64,000 bases of DNA from Aristolochia californica (taxonomy: Eukaryota > Streptophyta > Magnoliopsida > Piperales > Aristolochiaceae): contig JARWKL010000015.1 in NCBI GenBank assembly GCA_029961685.1, forward strand, positions 15,002,801-15,066,800, written 5' to 3'. The number at the start of each line of letters is the position of its first letter. Position 1 is the stretch's first letter. The notes under the pieces were generated by a model. That model saw only the letters and a list, made by a program, of their open reading frames with translations, was not told where the DNA came from and did not search any database. This document shows positions 14,369 through 21,572 of this stretch, in pieces. The position numbers and the translations under genes were made by a program.

Positions 14369-14785
14369 TGTTACGGTCCCGGATCTGACACGTGGATTAT
14401 TTGGGTGGTTCTGCAATCTGCCACGGATTACCGTACGGATAGTAAGGATTGAAGGAAGACATGGAGAATGAAAACGAAAGATCAAGCCTAAGGGAAGCTT
14501 GAAAACCCTAGAGCTCGTTGAGGAGAACTCTAAGCCTCTTTACGCTAAATTTAACCTAATCCTTAATACTTCAATGCTTCCTTTTCTCATTACTCTTACC
14601 CCTTAAATAGGGTTCACCCTGTTAGTGTTTAATAAAATATTACAGAAATATCCCTATGAATAAAATATTCCAAAAATATCCCTATTAATAAATAATTCCA
14701 AAAATACCCCTATGGCCTAAAACTAAAATAAAATAAAGTAAATTAAATAAAAAACTAAAATAATAATGTTATTGCGTGCATAACA
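14369..14785 (-). repeat. LTR (3' LTR of the minus-strand element)
   Basis: A 417-bp long terminal repeat with short inverted ends TGTTA/TAACA. It matches 16,010-16,427 over its whole length with about 16 substitutions and a small indel. Being downstream in the minus orientation it is the 3' LTR. Confidence 0.93.
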
Positions 14786-14795
14786 TCCCCCTTGG
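14786..14795 (-). other. Polypurine tract of the LTR element
   Basis: On the minus strand CCAAGGGGGA directly abuts the LTR start TGTTATGC. A purine run ending at the LTR is the plus-strand priming site of LTR retrotransposons. Confidence 0.8.
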
Positions 14796-14810
14796 AAGAC
14801 GAGCTTGTCC

Positions 14811-15575
14811 TCAAGCTCGGAAGTAGTGTCTGTATGCCGACGTCTCCACCGGTGCCGTAGTAGCATCTGCAATAGCTATGACCCCCTTCAGGATGCCATT
14901 TTTTTTTTTTTTTGGCCAGGTCCGAGTTAACCTGGGTTGACTCGGTTTAGGAACCCGGTCCGGCACACGACCCCCCCTCTGGATGCCAATTTTTTTTTTA
15001 TTTTTTTTTTTTTTGGGGCCGGTCCGAGTTAACCTGGGTTGACTCTGTTCAGGAACCCGGTCCGGCGTGCGACTCAGCGGACCAGGCCGATTAAATTTTC
15101 CTAAGTTTGGAAAATTTAATCGGGAGTTGTCTTCTTCCTCCGGCTCCCGAACTAGGGGGCCGACAGTTCTGTTCCTCATGGCACCGACGAAGTCCGACGA
15201 TGGGCGTCTCCTTCCTCTCTCCCGGCACCGACAGAATCGCCTGATGTTCTGGTGGCGAATCACAGCCCATCGGGGCTTCGCCGCCTGGATAGTTTCCGAG
15301 ATAGAGGGGTCTCGAAAACTTGTGAATCGTTGTTGCTCAGCCTCCCGGAACCGAGATCCCTTACGAAAAAGTTGCTTACGGCGCCGATGAACTATCCTGC
15401 TTCGCCGGTGGCGATGAGAAGCCCATTGGGGCTTCGCCGCTGGGAGCATTGCCGAGACAGAGAACCTCTGTTTCTCAGCCCCCCGGAATAGAGCCCGACG
15501 GATATTCCATTGGAAATTTCGCCTACGGCACCGACGGAATTTCCTATTCCCCTCCGATTTCAGATTTTCGTTCAT
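14811..15575 (-). CDS. Arginine-rich open frame inside the LTR element, function unknown
   Basis: A 254-codon open frame occupies most of the interior, starting after the first short ORF and ending close to the polypurine tract. The product is rich in Arg, Pro and Lys. It shows no zinc knuckle, protease DTG, RT YxDD or integrase signature. Its C-terminal third contains a duplicated segment (SQPRLTRTGPKKKK and SQPRLTRTWPKKKK) created by a DNA-level tandem duplication. The frame may simply be open because the region is GC-rich. Whether it is translated is doubtful, and I do not assign a function. Confidence 0.25.
   Translation of the reverse strand: MNENLKSEGNRKFRRCRRRNFQWNIRRALFRGAEKQRFSVSAMLPAAKPQWASHRHRRSRIVHRRRKQLFRKGSRFREAEQQRFTSFRDPSISETIQAAKPRWAVIRHQNIRRFCRCRERGRRRPSSDFVGAMRNRTVGPLVREPEEEDNSRLNFPNLGKFNRPGPLSRTPDRVPEQSQPRLTRTGPKKKKNKKKIGIQRGGRVPDRVPKPSQPRLTRTWPKKKKNGILKGVIAIADATTAPVETSAYRHYFRA
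14890..15075. repeat. Imperfect tandem duplication (about 90-100 bp, two copies) in the LTR element
   Basis: GGATGCCA, then a T-run, then GGTCCGAGTTAACCTGGGTT, then AGGAACCCGGTCCGGC occurs at about 14,891-14,968 and again at about 14,981-15,068. The copies differ mainly in the length of the T-run and in a few substitutions. This is local slippage or unequal exchange within the element's interior. Confidence 0.85.
15250..15480. repeat. Diverged GC-rich internal repeat in the LTR element
   Basis: Segments around GGGGCTTCGCCGC at about 15,273 and 15,429, each preceded by an AGCCCAT block and followed by CCGAGA-AGAG sequences, are imperfect copies of one another. They add to the repetitive nature of the element's non-coding interior. 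Confidence 0.55.
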
Positions 15576-15725
15576 CCCAAAATCCTCCCGTGCCGACGAT
15601 TTCAGGATTTCCTCTGTTAGGAAATCACCTCCCTGCTACAGCTTCGGTTCGGAGATACTCACGGCGTCCATTGGGAAAGGGTGAGCCTCTTCCATTTTTG
15701 AAATTCCGGTGTATCCGCCGTCGGA

Positions 15726-15986
15726 TTATGGATTTTTGGAGAGTTTTCTCGAGACAGTCTTCTGTTTGTCCGAGAGAGCTTCTGCGTCTTCTATGCCACT
15801 GTCGTGCTCGGCAAATTTAGGTCGTGTGACCTGTTTTGCGGCAGCACGTGGCTCCCTTGTCCAGCATTCCATGAAAATTTCATATAATGCTCGTGCTTCT
15901 CCAAATTCTTTGCATAGTTTGTCCGCGGAATTGTATGCCTTCTCCATGCGAGCTTGTGTTCCTTCTTGAGATATAGAATAATTCAT
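15726..15986 (-). CDS. Short ORF after the primer-binding site of the LTR element
   Basis: The first ATG downstream of the primer-binding site opens an 86-codon frame (begins MNYSISQEGTQARMEKAYNS). It sits where gag starts in LTR elements. The product is charged and probably helical, with no CCHC knuckle, and is much too short for a complete gag. It may be a gag N-terminal remnant or captured host sequence; I cannot tell which. A longer in-frame reading begins inside the LTR at 16,103, but the ATG at 15,986 lies beyond the primer site and is the more natural start. Confidence 0.4.
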   Translation of the reverse strand: MNYSISQEGTQARMEKAYNSADKLCKEFGEARALYEIFMECWTREPRAAAKQVTRPKFAEHDSGIEDAEALSDKQKTVSRKLSKNP

Positions 15987-15995
15987 TGTGTTCCT

Positions 15996-16007
15996 GCTCT
16001 GATACCA
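15996..16007 (-). other. tRNA-iMet primer-binding site of the LTR element
   Basis: The minus strand reads TGGTATCAGAGC, complementary to the 3' end of plant initiator tRNA-Met, two bases inside the right LTR. This is the commonest primer site of plant LTR retrotransposons, and it fixes the element's orientation. Confidence 0.93.
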
Positions 16008-16009
16008 GT

Positions 16010-16427
16010 TGTTACAATCCCGAATCTGACACGTGGATTCTTTGGGTGGATCTGCAATCTGCCATGGATTACCGTACGGATAGTAAGGATTGAAGGAAGA
16101 CATGGAAAACGAAAACGAAAGATCAAGCCAAAGGGAAGCTTGAAAACCCTAGAGCTTGTTGAGGAGAACTCTAAGCCTCTTTACGCTAGATTTAACCTAA
16201 TTCTTAATACTTCAATGCTTCCTTTTCTCATTACTCTTACCCCTTAAATAGGGTTCACCCTGTTAGGGTTTAATAAAATATTACAGAAATATCCCTATGA
16301 ATAAAATATTTCAAAAATATCCCTATTAATAAATAATTCCAAAAATACCCCTATGGCCTAAAACTGAAATAAAATAAAGTAAATTAAATAAAACAACTAA
16401 AATAATAATGTTATTGCGTGCATAACA
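16010..16427 (-). repeat. LTR (5' LTR of the minus-strand element)
   Basis: A 418-bp repeat beginning TGTTACAATCC and ending GCATAACA, the partner of 14,369-14,785. It lies upstream of the primer-binding site in the minus orientation and should carry the element's promoter. I did not identify a convincing TATA box. Confidence 0.93.
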
Positions 16428-16432
16428 GCAAC
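16428..16432. repeat. Target site duplication, right copy (GCAAC)
   Basis: Second copy of the 5-bp duplication, directly after the LTR terminal CA. It continues into satellite sequence (TGACCGAATGATCC). Confidence 0.92.
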
Positions 16433-16480
16433 TGACCGAATGATCCAAAAATTTCAAGGAGTTGAAAAAATTAAATTGTC
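16433..16480. repeat. Satellite monomer fragment between the two insertions (48 bp)
   Basis: TGACCGAATGATCCAAAAAT and the following bases up to AAATTGTC match the monomer at 11,377-11,424. The satellite then breaks into viral sequence and resumes at 26,953 with CCAGAGCC. The LTR element and the virus thus lie in the same monomer, 48 bp apart. Confidence 0.9.
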
Positions 16481-16554
16481 TCTAGAACTTAGCCGAATAA
16501 TTCTAAGTCTCTAGCGTCTGTCCTATTTGGCACTATTTCGATACTATTTCTTTT

Positions 16555-16700
16555 TGACGAGTGAACAGTAAACATGAATAGTAATCATGAATAGTAAAAA
16601 TGAACAGTACTTTTGAACAGTAACTATGGAACAGTAAAAACAAACATTGTGGAGATCAAGACATAGATGCGGAATATGAACAGTAAAAACAACTACTGTG
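16555..16700. repeat. Degenerate TGAACAGTAA / TGAATAGTAA repeats
   Basis: At least seven copies of a 10-14-bp motif (GTGAACAGTAAAC, ATGAATAGTAATC, ATGAATAGTAAAA, ATGAACAGTAC, TTGAACAGTAAC, GGAACAGTAAAA, TGAACAGTAAAA) occur in about 145 bp. Two carry a longer shared tail with TGTGGAGATCA. They keep a 73-codon minus-strand frame open by chance. I cannot assign a function. Confidence 0.7.
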
Positions 16701-16816
16701 GAGATCATATTTATAAACATACGGAAATATAAAAAACATTGTCTAAAACAAAACATAAAATACATACCCTTAAAAAAGGAAAAGAAAAACTACTTATCTA
16801 CATAACTCCCGAAGTT

Positions 16817-16838
16817 ACCGACCGTGGCACCGGTCGGT
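16817..16838. other. Perfect 8-bp hairpin in the viral leader
   Basis: ACCGACCG, a six-base loop (TGGCAC), then CGGTCGGT form a perfect GC-rich inverted repeat. Two smaller hairpins follow: CAGCC/GGCTG around 16,856-16,870 and AAGCAC/GTGCTT around 16,873-16,889. They would be folded in the leader RNA. Structured leaders are characteristic of caulimovirid pregenomic RNA and support ribosome shunting, but shunting here is inference. Confidence 0.5.
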
Positions 16839-17000
16839 TCCCTCTTTTTTACTCAGCCATTACGGCTGTTTAAGCACATACCGTGCTTGAGGAACTTGCC
16901 GGAGAAAGGTCGCCGGAAATCGCCTTCTTCTTCGGAACTAATGCTCGTCTATTGGTGAGTTGCTCCAAGTTTCGATGATGTTTCCTCTGGAGGAGCATCG

Positions 17001-17008
17001 TATTTATA
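17001..17008 (-). promoter_or_regulatory. TATA box of the pregenomic RNA promoter
   Basis: The minus strand reads CTATAAATACG, a strong plant TATA box, in the non-coding region downstream of the second transactivator copy. This is where caulimovirids place their full-length transcript promoter. The start site is expected about 25-32 nt downstream, near 16,976. Confidence 0.75.
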
Positions 17009-17162
17009 GCTGAAGATTGTTCAGCTTTTCCACCTTTACCCTTGATTGTAAGGTGTGCGTTTAAAGACAAAGGGTAACTTTTGTCTTTTTGGCATGTCTC
17101 TTTTGCCCTTGCATTATTATCTTTCGGCGCCGAAAGCAGGGGTAGAAATGTCTTTTCTGCTT

Positions 17163-17184
17163 GTGACGTCATGATGATGACGTG
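17163..17184 (-). promoter_or_regulatory. as-1-like pair of TGACG motifs
   Basis: A palindromic TGACGTCA (17,164-17,171) and a second TGACGTG (17,178-17,184) lie 14 bp apart, about 160 bp upstream of the TATA box. Paired TGACG motifs are the binding sites of plant TGA-type bZIP factors and are known from caulimovirus promoters (as-1). Activity here is inferred. Confidence 0.55.
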
Positions 17185-17197
17185 CAGGAATCTTTTT

Positions 17198-17345
17198 TAG
17201 CCATCTTTGTTGACTTGTGTAGCCGTCATTGATGACTTTTTGTAGCCGCCATGGCAGACTTTTGAGCCGCCTTTGCTGACTTTGTTTTCGTCGTGGGCCT
17301 AGTCTGCTGACATGGCTGCTGACTAGTCGGTTGACGTGGCTGCTG
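17198..17345 (-). promoter_or_regulatory. Tandem 22-bp repeats in the viral promoter (putative enhancer)
   Basis: On the plus strand four units of the form TAGCC(N)5TTGNTGACTTTTG begin at 17,198, 17,220, 17,243 and 17,264 (spacings 22, 23, 21). Two further GCTGACNTGGCTGCTGACT units follow to about 17,345. They lie directly upstream of the as-1-like pair and reach the end of the transactivator gene. Repeated motifs at this position are typical of enhancer domains in caulimovirid promoters. No expression claim is made. Confidence 0.55.
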
Positions 17346-17350
17346 ACTGC

Positions 17351-18826
17351 TCATTCGGACAGCTGCCTTTCTGTGCACAGTTTACATGTGTGCTCCTTAG
17401 AAAAAGTCTTCTGGGCCATCTGGCAGAAGCTTTCCTTTGTTGTTTTGCTGAAGGGGATATTTCCTCCAAGGAGTTTCTTCAGCGTAACTTCAAGACTGGT
17501 CTGGACGGATGCCGGAGTCTCTTTATAGCTTTTAGAGATGATCGTCAGTGGGACGGAGGTCTTGTAGACGAAGCTTCTCTTTTTCTGAATCAGCTGCTTC
17601 ATGAGCTATATCAGGTGTTTTAGCCCGTGGATACGTCTGGTTGGCCAGACTACTTCTGGGCAAGGCTTGGCTTTTGGAACATGTCTGGGATCATATTCCA
17701 TGTTGGTGTCACCTTCTTTGATGCCTTCAATAGTCACGACGAAAATGCTTGGAAACATTTTGGTGTCAGTAACAATTTCAGCAATACAGGAACCAAAATG
17801 CAGTCGAATTCCTTTACTCTTCGTTATGGAGATAAAGCTTTTGCAAGCCTCCATAAATTCCTTTGGCATTTTCTCCAATACTGATAAGTCGGTGGAGGGC
17901 AATACCAATTGTTTTATGAATCCATATGCATAAAGCATGGATGCATATTTTGAGTCTATTTCATGACTCAGCTTCACTTGATTCCAACTGTTGTTGGGCT
18001 CAGTGGTGAAGAAGGGAGTGTTCATCCCTTGTCCAATTTGTTCATTCCATCTCTGGAATTGAACAGTATGATCGGATTCGATCTTTGAACGAACGTTGTC
18101 CACCAGTTGAGGGCGTAGCGAGGGTTCCTCAGACATAATGTCCGAAAGTTTTAAAGGTTTAAATTTCTTTAAAAACTCAAACTCATTAAAACTAGTTTTA
18201 TCTGGTTTATTTAGGCTTTTCAACCTTGTAAACTCAGACGGGGTAACCAATTTTGTCTTGAATGATTTCTCATTCCTAGACAAGTCCGTTTCCATCAGGG
18301 ATGGATCCGTTAAGACTTCCTTTTCAGCTCTAGACTGACAGGTAGAAGTCCCTGATTCCGATTTCAAAGAAATCGTTAAGGTTTCCTTTCCAGCTCTTGA
18401 CTGGCAGGTAGAAATCCCTGATTCCCCTATCTTCAGAGAAGATTGGGTTGTGATTTTCTTCTCATGCCTGGCATGACCGGTAGAAATCCCGGGTCGACCT
18501 GTGTTTATCAAAACACTAAAGTCATCCGTCTGCTGATTAGCTGACGTTGTGGCTTCCTTTTCTCGCAATGGAGATCCGGTAGAAGTCCCGGAGGAGCTTG
18601 GCATTTCATGCCGTAGGGTGAGTTCTTTTAACTCTTCGGTTAATTATTTAACCTTGAGTTGTAAGAGTTTTCCACTTAACCCGTAACAGGCACAATTCTC
18701 ATAAATGTCTTCTCGTTCTGAGAGAACTAAAAGACTGTCGAATAGTGACTGTAGGGTTGAGAGCAATACCGTGAGTGCGGCAATTGCTGCTGCTAGGTCC
18801 GTCAGGCTGCTGCTGAGGGGATCCAT
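17351..18826 (-). pseudogene. Viral transactivator/inclusion-body protein (ORF VI-like), copy 2, two stop codons
   Basis: In caulimovirids this protein forms cytoplasmic inclusion bodies and lets ribosomes reinitiate along the polycistronic RNA. The frame starts at the ATG at 18,826 (MDPLSSSLTDLAAAIAAL), just after a remnant of the RT stop. It is broken by in-frame stops at 18,644-18,646 and 17,606-17,608, and ends at 17,351, so the ancestor was about 490 codons. After a hydrophobic, helical N-terminus come four imperfect repeats of about 22-30 residues (pattern GxSTxxxRxxKExxT), a charged linker and a conserved core (ASMLYAYGFIKQLVLPSTD). The C-terminal 83 codons are present only in this copy. 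Identification rests on gene order, size and the pairing with copy 1; sequence resemblance to known transactivators is weak to the eye. Confidence 0.75.
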
Positions 18827-19000
18827 TTTACCTGTCTGTAACACAAGAAAATCTCGAGTGGTAAGAGTATCAGGTTAATTATCAAATTCTCTATAATGCA
18901 TGATGCAGGAGTAGAGAAAGTATTTTATGACAATAGTGGGAGATAAATCACCACGCTAGCTGCCATTTGTATAACGGGTAAGCAAAAGCATGACCTATTT
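18827..19000 (-). pseudogene. Remnant of the RT/RNase H gene at a deletion junction
   Basis: Between the CP stop and transactivator copy 2 only about 170 bp remain where an RT gene of about 2 kb should be. The last 60-70 bp (18,827-18,890) match the 3' end of the intact RT gene (24,920-24,985), including GTGTTACAGACAGG and CTTAC-CTCGAGA, with small indels. The remaining 100 bp next to the CP are too diverged to place. An internal deletion of roughly 1.9 kb is the simplest reading. Confidence 0.65.
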
Positions 19001-20739
19001 TTAGGCAAAAGTTGTGCCTGAAGAGTCACTCATATTTTCTGAGTTTTCTGAGGAGGAAGACTCGGTTTTGAGATGAAGTTCATATACCTCATCTTCTGAC
19101 TGGATGTCATCGTAATGGATGATTTCCAATCCATTTTCTTCGGCTAGTAACATGTATGTACTGTACCGCCGTTGTTGTTGTTCATTTGGACAATCTCTGG
19201 CGAAATGTCCTTCTTTCTGGCATATCCAGCATTTGCATTTGCTTGGGTTTTCCCCTTTGGGCAGTATGCATTTGACCCTTTACTGGATGTGGTCGGGCCA
19301 GAATTTGTTCTCTTTCGAAAGTATCTCTTTTTAGGAGTGTACCTTGTTGTAGAACTTTTTTGTATCCTAAATTTTTTCTTAGGATATTTTTGTTGCTTAT
19401 GTGAGGTGATTTTGCAACCATAAGCTCCTACATTTTTATTCTGATTTGAACAACATAATGTTTGTTTATTTGCCTTACTACTTTTCTTTTGTAGTTTTTG
19501 GGCTTCACAAAGATTTGCCAACATGTCTTGTAAAAATCTATGCCTTCTTCCTAAAGTATCAATGTTTAGGAAAATATCCATGGTTAAAGTACCAAGTTCT
19601 GGATTGTTTTGCCAATATTTTGTAACGTAGTCTTTTTCAGCTACATGTGCAAATGGTTCTGGCAATTTTGTATAAAAGATAGACAAATAAGTTTTCTGGT
19701 CTTCTTTTTGCAGTTTATAGAAGTAACTTGCAAACTCGCAGTAATACTTCTCATAAAAACAAATGTTACAGATTTGTAACTTGTTTAATTTCTGAAGAGT
19801 TTCTAAACGTTTTCTTTGTTTAGTATTCTCATTGTAGGCTTCTAGGGTTGGATGTATTCCTAGAAATTCCTTTGATATCTTAGCCACTAATCCTTTCAAG
19901 ATATTGGCTATCGATATTGAGGTATTAGCTCGTTTTTGGTCTTCGGGAAGGTTGTCCCACCAAAGAGCTACATTACCCTGTAAAGCATGGGTAAAGAAAT
20001 TAAATGCTGATTCTTGGTTCCAAGATTCATGCATATTTGCAGCATTGCTCATGCTTCTTTCCCAATCTTTAAGGACTTTTTCTCCATCCTTGGGGCAATC
20101 CAAGTTGAGGTAAAATCCAAAAGGGTTTATGCTATCTATGGTTCGGTGTCCCTTAGTAGCATTTGAAGGATCGACATTTGTGTATTTTGTCGAATACCTT
20201 TGTCCTCCCAGGGATATTTTGGAGTGGGAGAAACTTTCTCGTTCTTGCGGATGAACCGCAGTACGGTTTCGGAAGTTATCTTGAAAGCTATCTTCCATGT
20301 GGGTATCTCGTACCCTTGAAGTTTCTGCTTCAAAATGGTCACTACCACGAAGCATTCGAAACCTTTTACCAAGATCATCTGCCTTTTTGTCTTTAGCAGA
20401 GTAGTCTGTTTTCTTGGTATTTTCTTCTGCAACTTCATCAGATTCCCAGGCTTCTGGTTCACTGTCGTGTTGCTCTTGTTGTTTACTAGAAGAAGGTTTT
20501 TCTTCTTGAACATAATAAATCGGTTGACGACCGAAGGTATTATATTCTGCGTAAACTTCATCATAGGTGGAGGATGATGCTTTTGAAGCGATCCTAAAAG
20601 CAGGTGGTGCTAGATCTTTTCTTCTAGGTGCTATGCAAGGTGTTGCAATGTACACTAGGTTTTTAAGCCATCCGGTGATGTCAGGAAGGCCTAATGGTAA
20701 TGGAGTTTCCATATCCATTAAATAGAAAAACTCTGTCAT
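19001..20739 (-). pseudogene. Viral capsid protein (ORF IV-like), frameshifted before the zinc knuckle
   Basis: This is the coat/nucleocapsid protein of a pararetrovirus. The main frame (from 20,739) runs 531 codons. An acidic, Ser/Glu-rich N-terminal region (about residues 90-120) precedes the capsid core (about 215-420, containing ALQGNVALWWDNLP) and a Lys/Arg-rich nucleic-acid-binding tract. The CCHC knuckle (C-x2-C-x4-H-x4-C, 19,190-19,231) and an acidic Ser-rich tail ending at 19,001 lie in another frame. The main frame continues out of phase to 19,144. The knuckle frame is closed by a stop at 19,280-19,282, so the break lies between about 19,228 and 19,283, in or near a run of G and A. 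The start overlaps the preceding stop (ATGA). A second copy of the CP tail begins the insert at 26,952. Confidence 0.88.
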
Positions 20740-20951
20740 AGAGCTAATTCTTGAAGCTTCCGTTGAAACTTTTTAATAAGATACCGTAGTAGAATTTCTC
20801 TACTGGTTAATCTCCACCATTTATTTAGATATGCCTGATAAGCTATATCGGTATCATTTATTGGTGTGAGAGTTTCTCTGGCTTGCCAATTTTGGGCTTG
20901 CATTGACCGTACCAGACAAAGTTGATCTAGTAGTCTTGCTCTACTGATCAT
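20736..20951 (-). CDS. Small viral ORF, 71 aa, paralogue of the preceding 75-aa ORF
   Basis: An intact 71-codon frame, basic and predicted helical, ending RKLQELAL. It aligns along almost its whole length with the 75-aa ORF just upstream: shared R-x-LLD-x-L-x-L-x-R near the start, TL-x-P and W in the middle, and LR-x-x-IKK-x-x-RKL-x-x-LAL at the end. Its ATG follows the previous stop by one base (TAAaATG), and its own stop overlaps the CP start in an ATGA, the spacing used for reinitiation in these viruses. Position between the VAP-like ORF and CP suggests an accessory virion or transmission role, but I recognise no known family. Confidence 0.75.
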   Translation of the reverse strand: MISRARLLDQLCLVRSMQAQNWQARETLTPINDTDIAYQAYLNKWWRLTSREILLRYLIKKFQRKLQELAL

Positions 20952-20952
20952 T

Positions 20953-21180
20953 TTACAAAGCTAAAAGATTTAGCTTCCTTTTGATTTTCTTGATCTTGCA
21001 TCTAAGGTTGTAGATGCGATCAGAATATCTTTCCCAAAAATAGTAATACCATACCATTGCTGGGATTGTATTATCTTCTGGCTGAAGAGTATTTCTTTGG
21101 AGTAAAGCGAGGTCAAGGCTTTCTCTTTTTAATTTTAAACGATCTAAAAGTTTCCTTTTATAGATCATTCTGGTGTCCAA
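20953..21180 (-). CDS. Small viral ORF, 75 aa, basic helical protein
   Basis: An intact 75-codon frame overlapping the end of the coiled-coil ORF by 16 nt and followed one base later by its paralogue. The product is Lys/Arg-rich with an aromatic cluster (WYYYFWERY) in the middle and a C-terminal basic amphipathic stretch ending RKLNLLAL. No signal peptide or zinc ligands are visible. The shared pattern with the 71-aa ORF points to a tandem gene duplication within the virus lineage. The function is unknown; nucleic-acid binding or capsid association would fit the charge, as inference only. Confidence 0.75.
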   Translation of the reverse strand: MDTRMIYKRKLLDRLKLKRESLDLALLQRNTLQPEDNTIPAMVWYYYFWERYSDRIYNLRCKIKKIKRKLNLLAL

Positions 21181-21572
21181 GGTGTAAAAGGTGTTTTATA
21201 CCGTGATGGACTTGGAGAACCTAGACGTTCTTTTGAAGCTTGATGTTCTTTTAATGCTAAGACTTCTGTCAGAATTTCTTGCATTTTATCTTTGTTTAGA
21301 TTATCTAAACTTTGTTTAAGTTCTGTTAACTCTTTGAAGAAAATAGGACTATTTTCATGGTCAATATTTTCTAGGATGTTTTGACACTTTATTATTTCTC
21401 TATGTTTATGTTCATCATAGAGGAAATCTATTTTCTGTTGGAGGTTTTCAACAGTTTTTTCTAACCTATTAAGGGTCTTACCATAAGACTCTAAGGTTTG
21501 AATGGAATTGGTGACAATGTCACTATTTCCTGTAGGTGGACCTAAGGCTTTGTATGGATTATGTGCCATCAT
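21165..21572 (-). CDS. Coiled-coil virion-associated-like protein (ORF II/III position), 135 aa
   Basis: An intact 135-codon frame between MP and the small ORFs, overlapping MP by 14 nt. Residues about 25-110 have a strong heptad-like pattern of Leu/Ile with Lys/Glu (LNRLEKTVENLQQKIDFLYD), predicting a long coiled coil. The C-terminus is Pro/Ser-rich (SPSPSRYKTPFTPWTPE). Known caulimovirus virion-associated proteins are of similar size, with an N-terminal coiled coil that tetramerises and a Pro-rich C-terminus that binds DNA and capsid. The match is by architecture and gene order, not by recognised sequence, so the assignment is tentative. Confidence 0.65.
   Translation of the reverse strand: MMAHNPYKALGPPTGNSDIVTNSIQTLESYGKTLNRLEKTVENLQQKIDFLYDEHKHREIIKCQNILENIDHENSPIFFKELTELKQSLDNLNKDKMQEILTEVLALKEHQASKERLGSPSPSRYKTPFTPWTPE

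Larger units (their letters stand above)
14369..16427 (-). mobile_element. Non-autonomous LTR retrotransposon (2.06 kb), minus orientation
   Basis: Two direct repeats of about 417 bp begin TGTTAC and end TAACA and bound a 1,224-bp interior, all flanked by GCAAC. Orientation is fixed by a 12-nt primer-binding site next to the right LTR and a purine tract next to the left LTR, both on the minus strand. The interior is far too short for gag-pol, and no protease, RT or integrase is visible, so the element must have moved with enzymes supplied in trans. The interior is clearly more GC-rich than the satellite around it. The two LTRs differ at roughly 16 sites by eye (about 4%), so the insertion is not very recent. 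The size suits TRIM/SMART-like or other short non-autonomous elements. The stem-like motif GAGCTTGAGGACAAGCTC beside the purine tract is reminiscent of Ty3/gypsy 3' ends, so a gypsy-type parent is inferred. Confidence 0.93.
16481..16976 (-). other. Viral 5' leader region of the pregenomic RNA
   Basis: About 500 bp follow the predicted start site and contain no long credible ORF, only very short frames, as in caulimovirid leaders. Near the start are three short perfect hairpins (about 16,817-16,880). The middle (about 16,555-16,700) holds repeated TGAACAGTA/TGAATAGTA motifs on the plus strand. The region ends abruptly at satellite DNA. In a circular viral genome it would continue toward the 196-aa ORF, whose upstream end is at about 23,600. 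The true leader length cannot be judged because the junction may be truncated. Confidence 0.55.

Noticed and set aside
15067..15820. Plus-strand open frames in the LTR-element interior
   Set aside because: They are opposite to the element's transcription and contain no recognisable domain; GC-rich sequence keeps frames open.
16544..16765. 73-codon minus-strand frame in the leader
   Set aside because: It is open because of the TGAACAGTA-type repeats and has low complexity; not a credible gene.
16870..17172. 100-codon minus-strand frame across the viral promoter
   Set aside because: It spans the TATA box and predicted start site, so it would not be transcribed whole, and it shows no family features.
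19182..19421. 79-codon minus-strand frame overlapping the CP basic region
   Set aside because: It is the third reading frame of the CP gene; the knuckle and tail lie in another frame.
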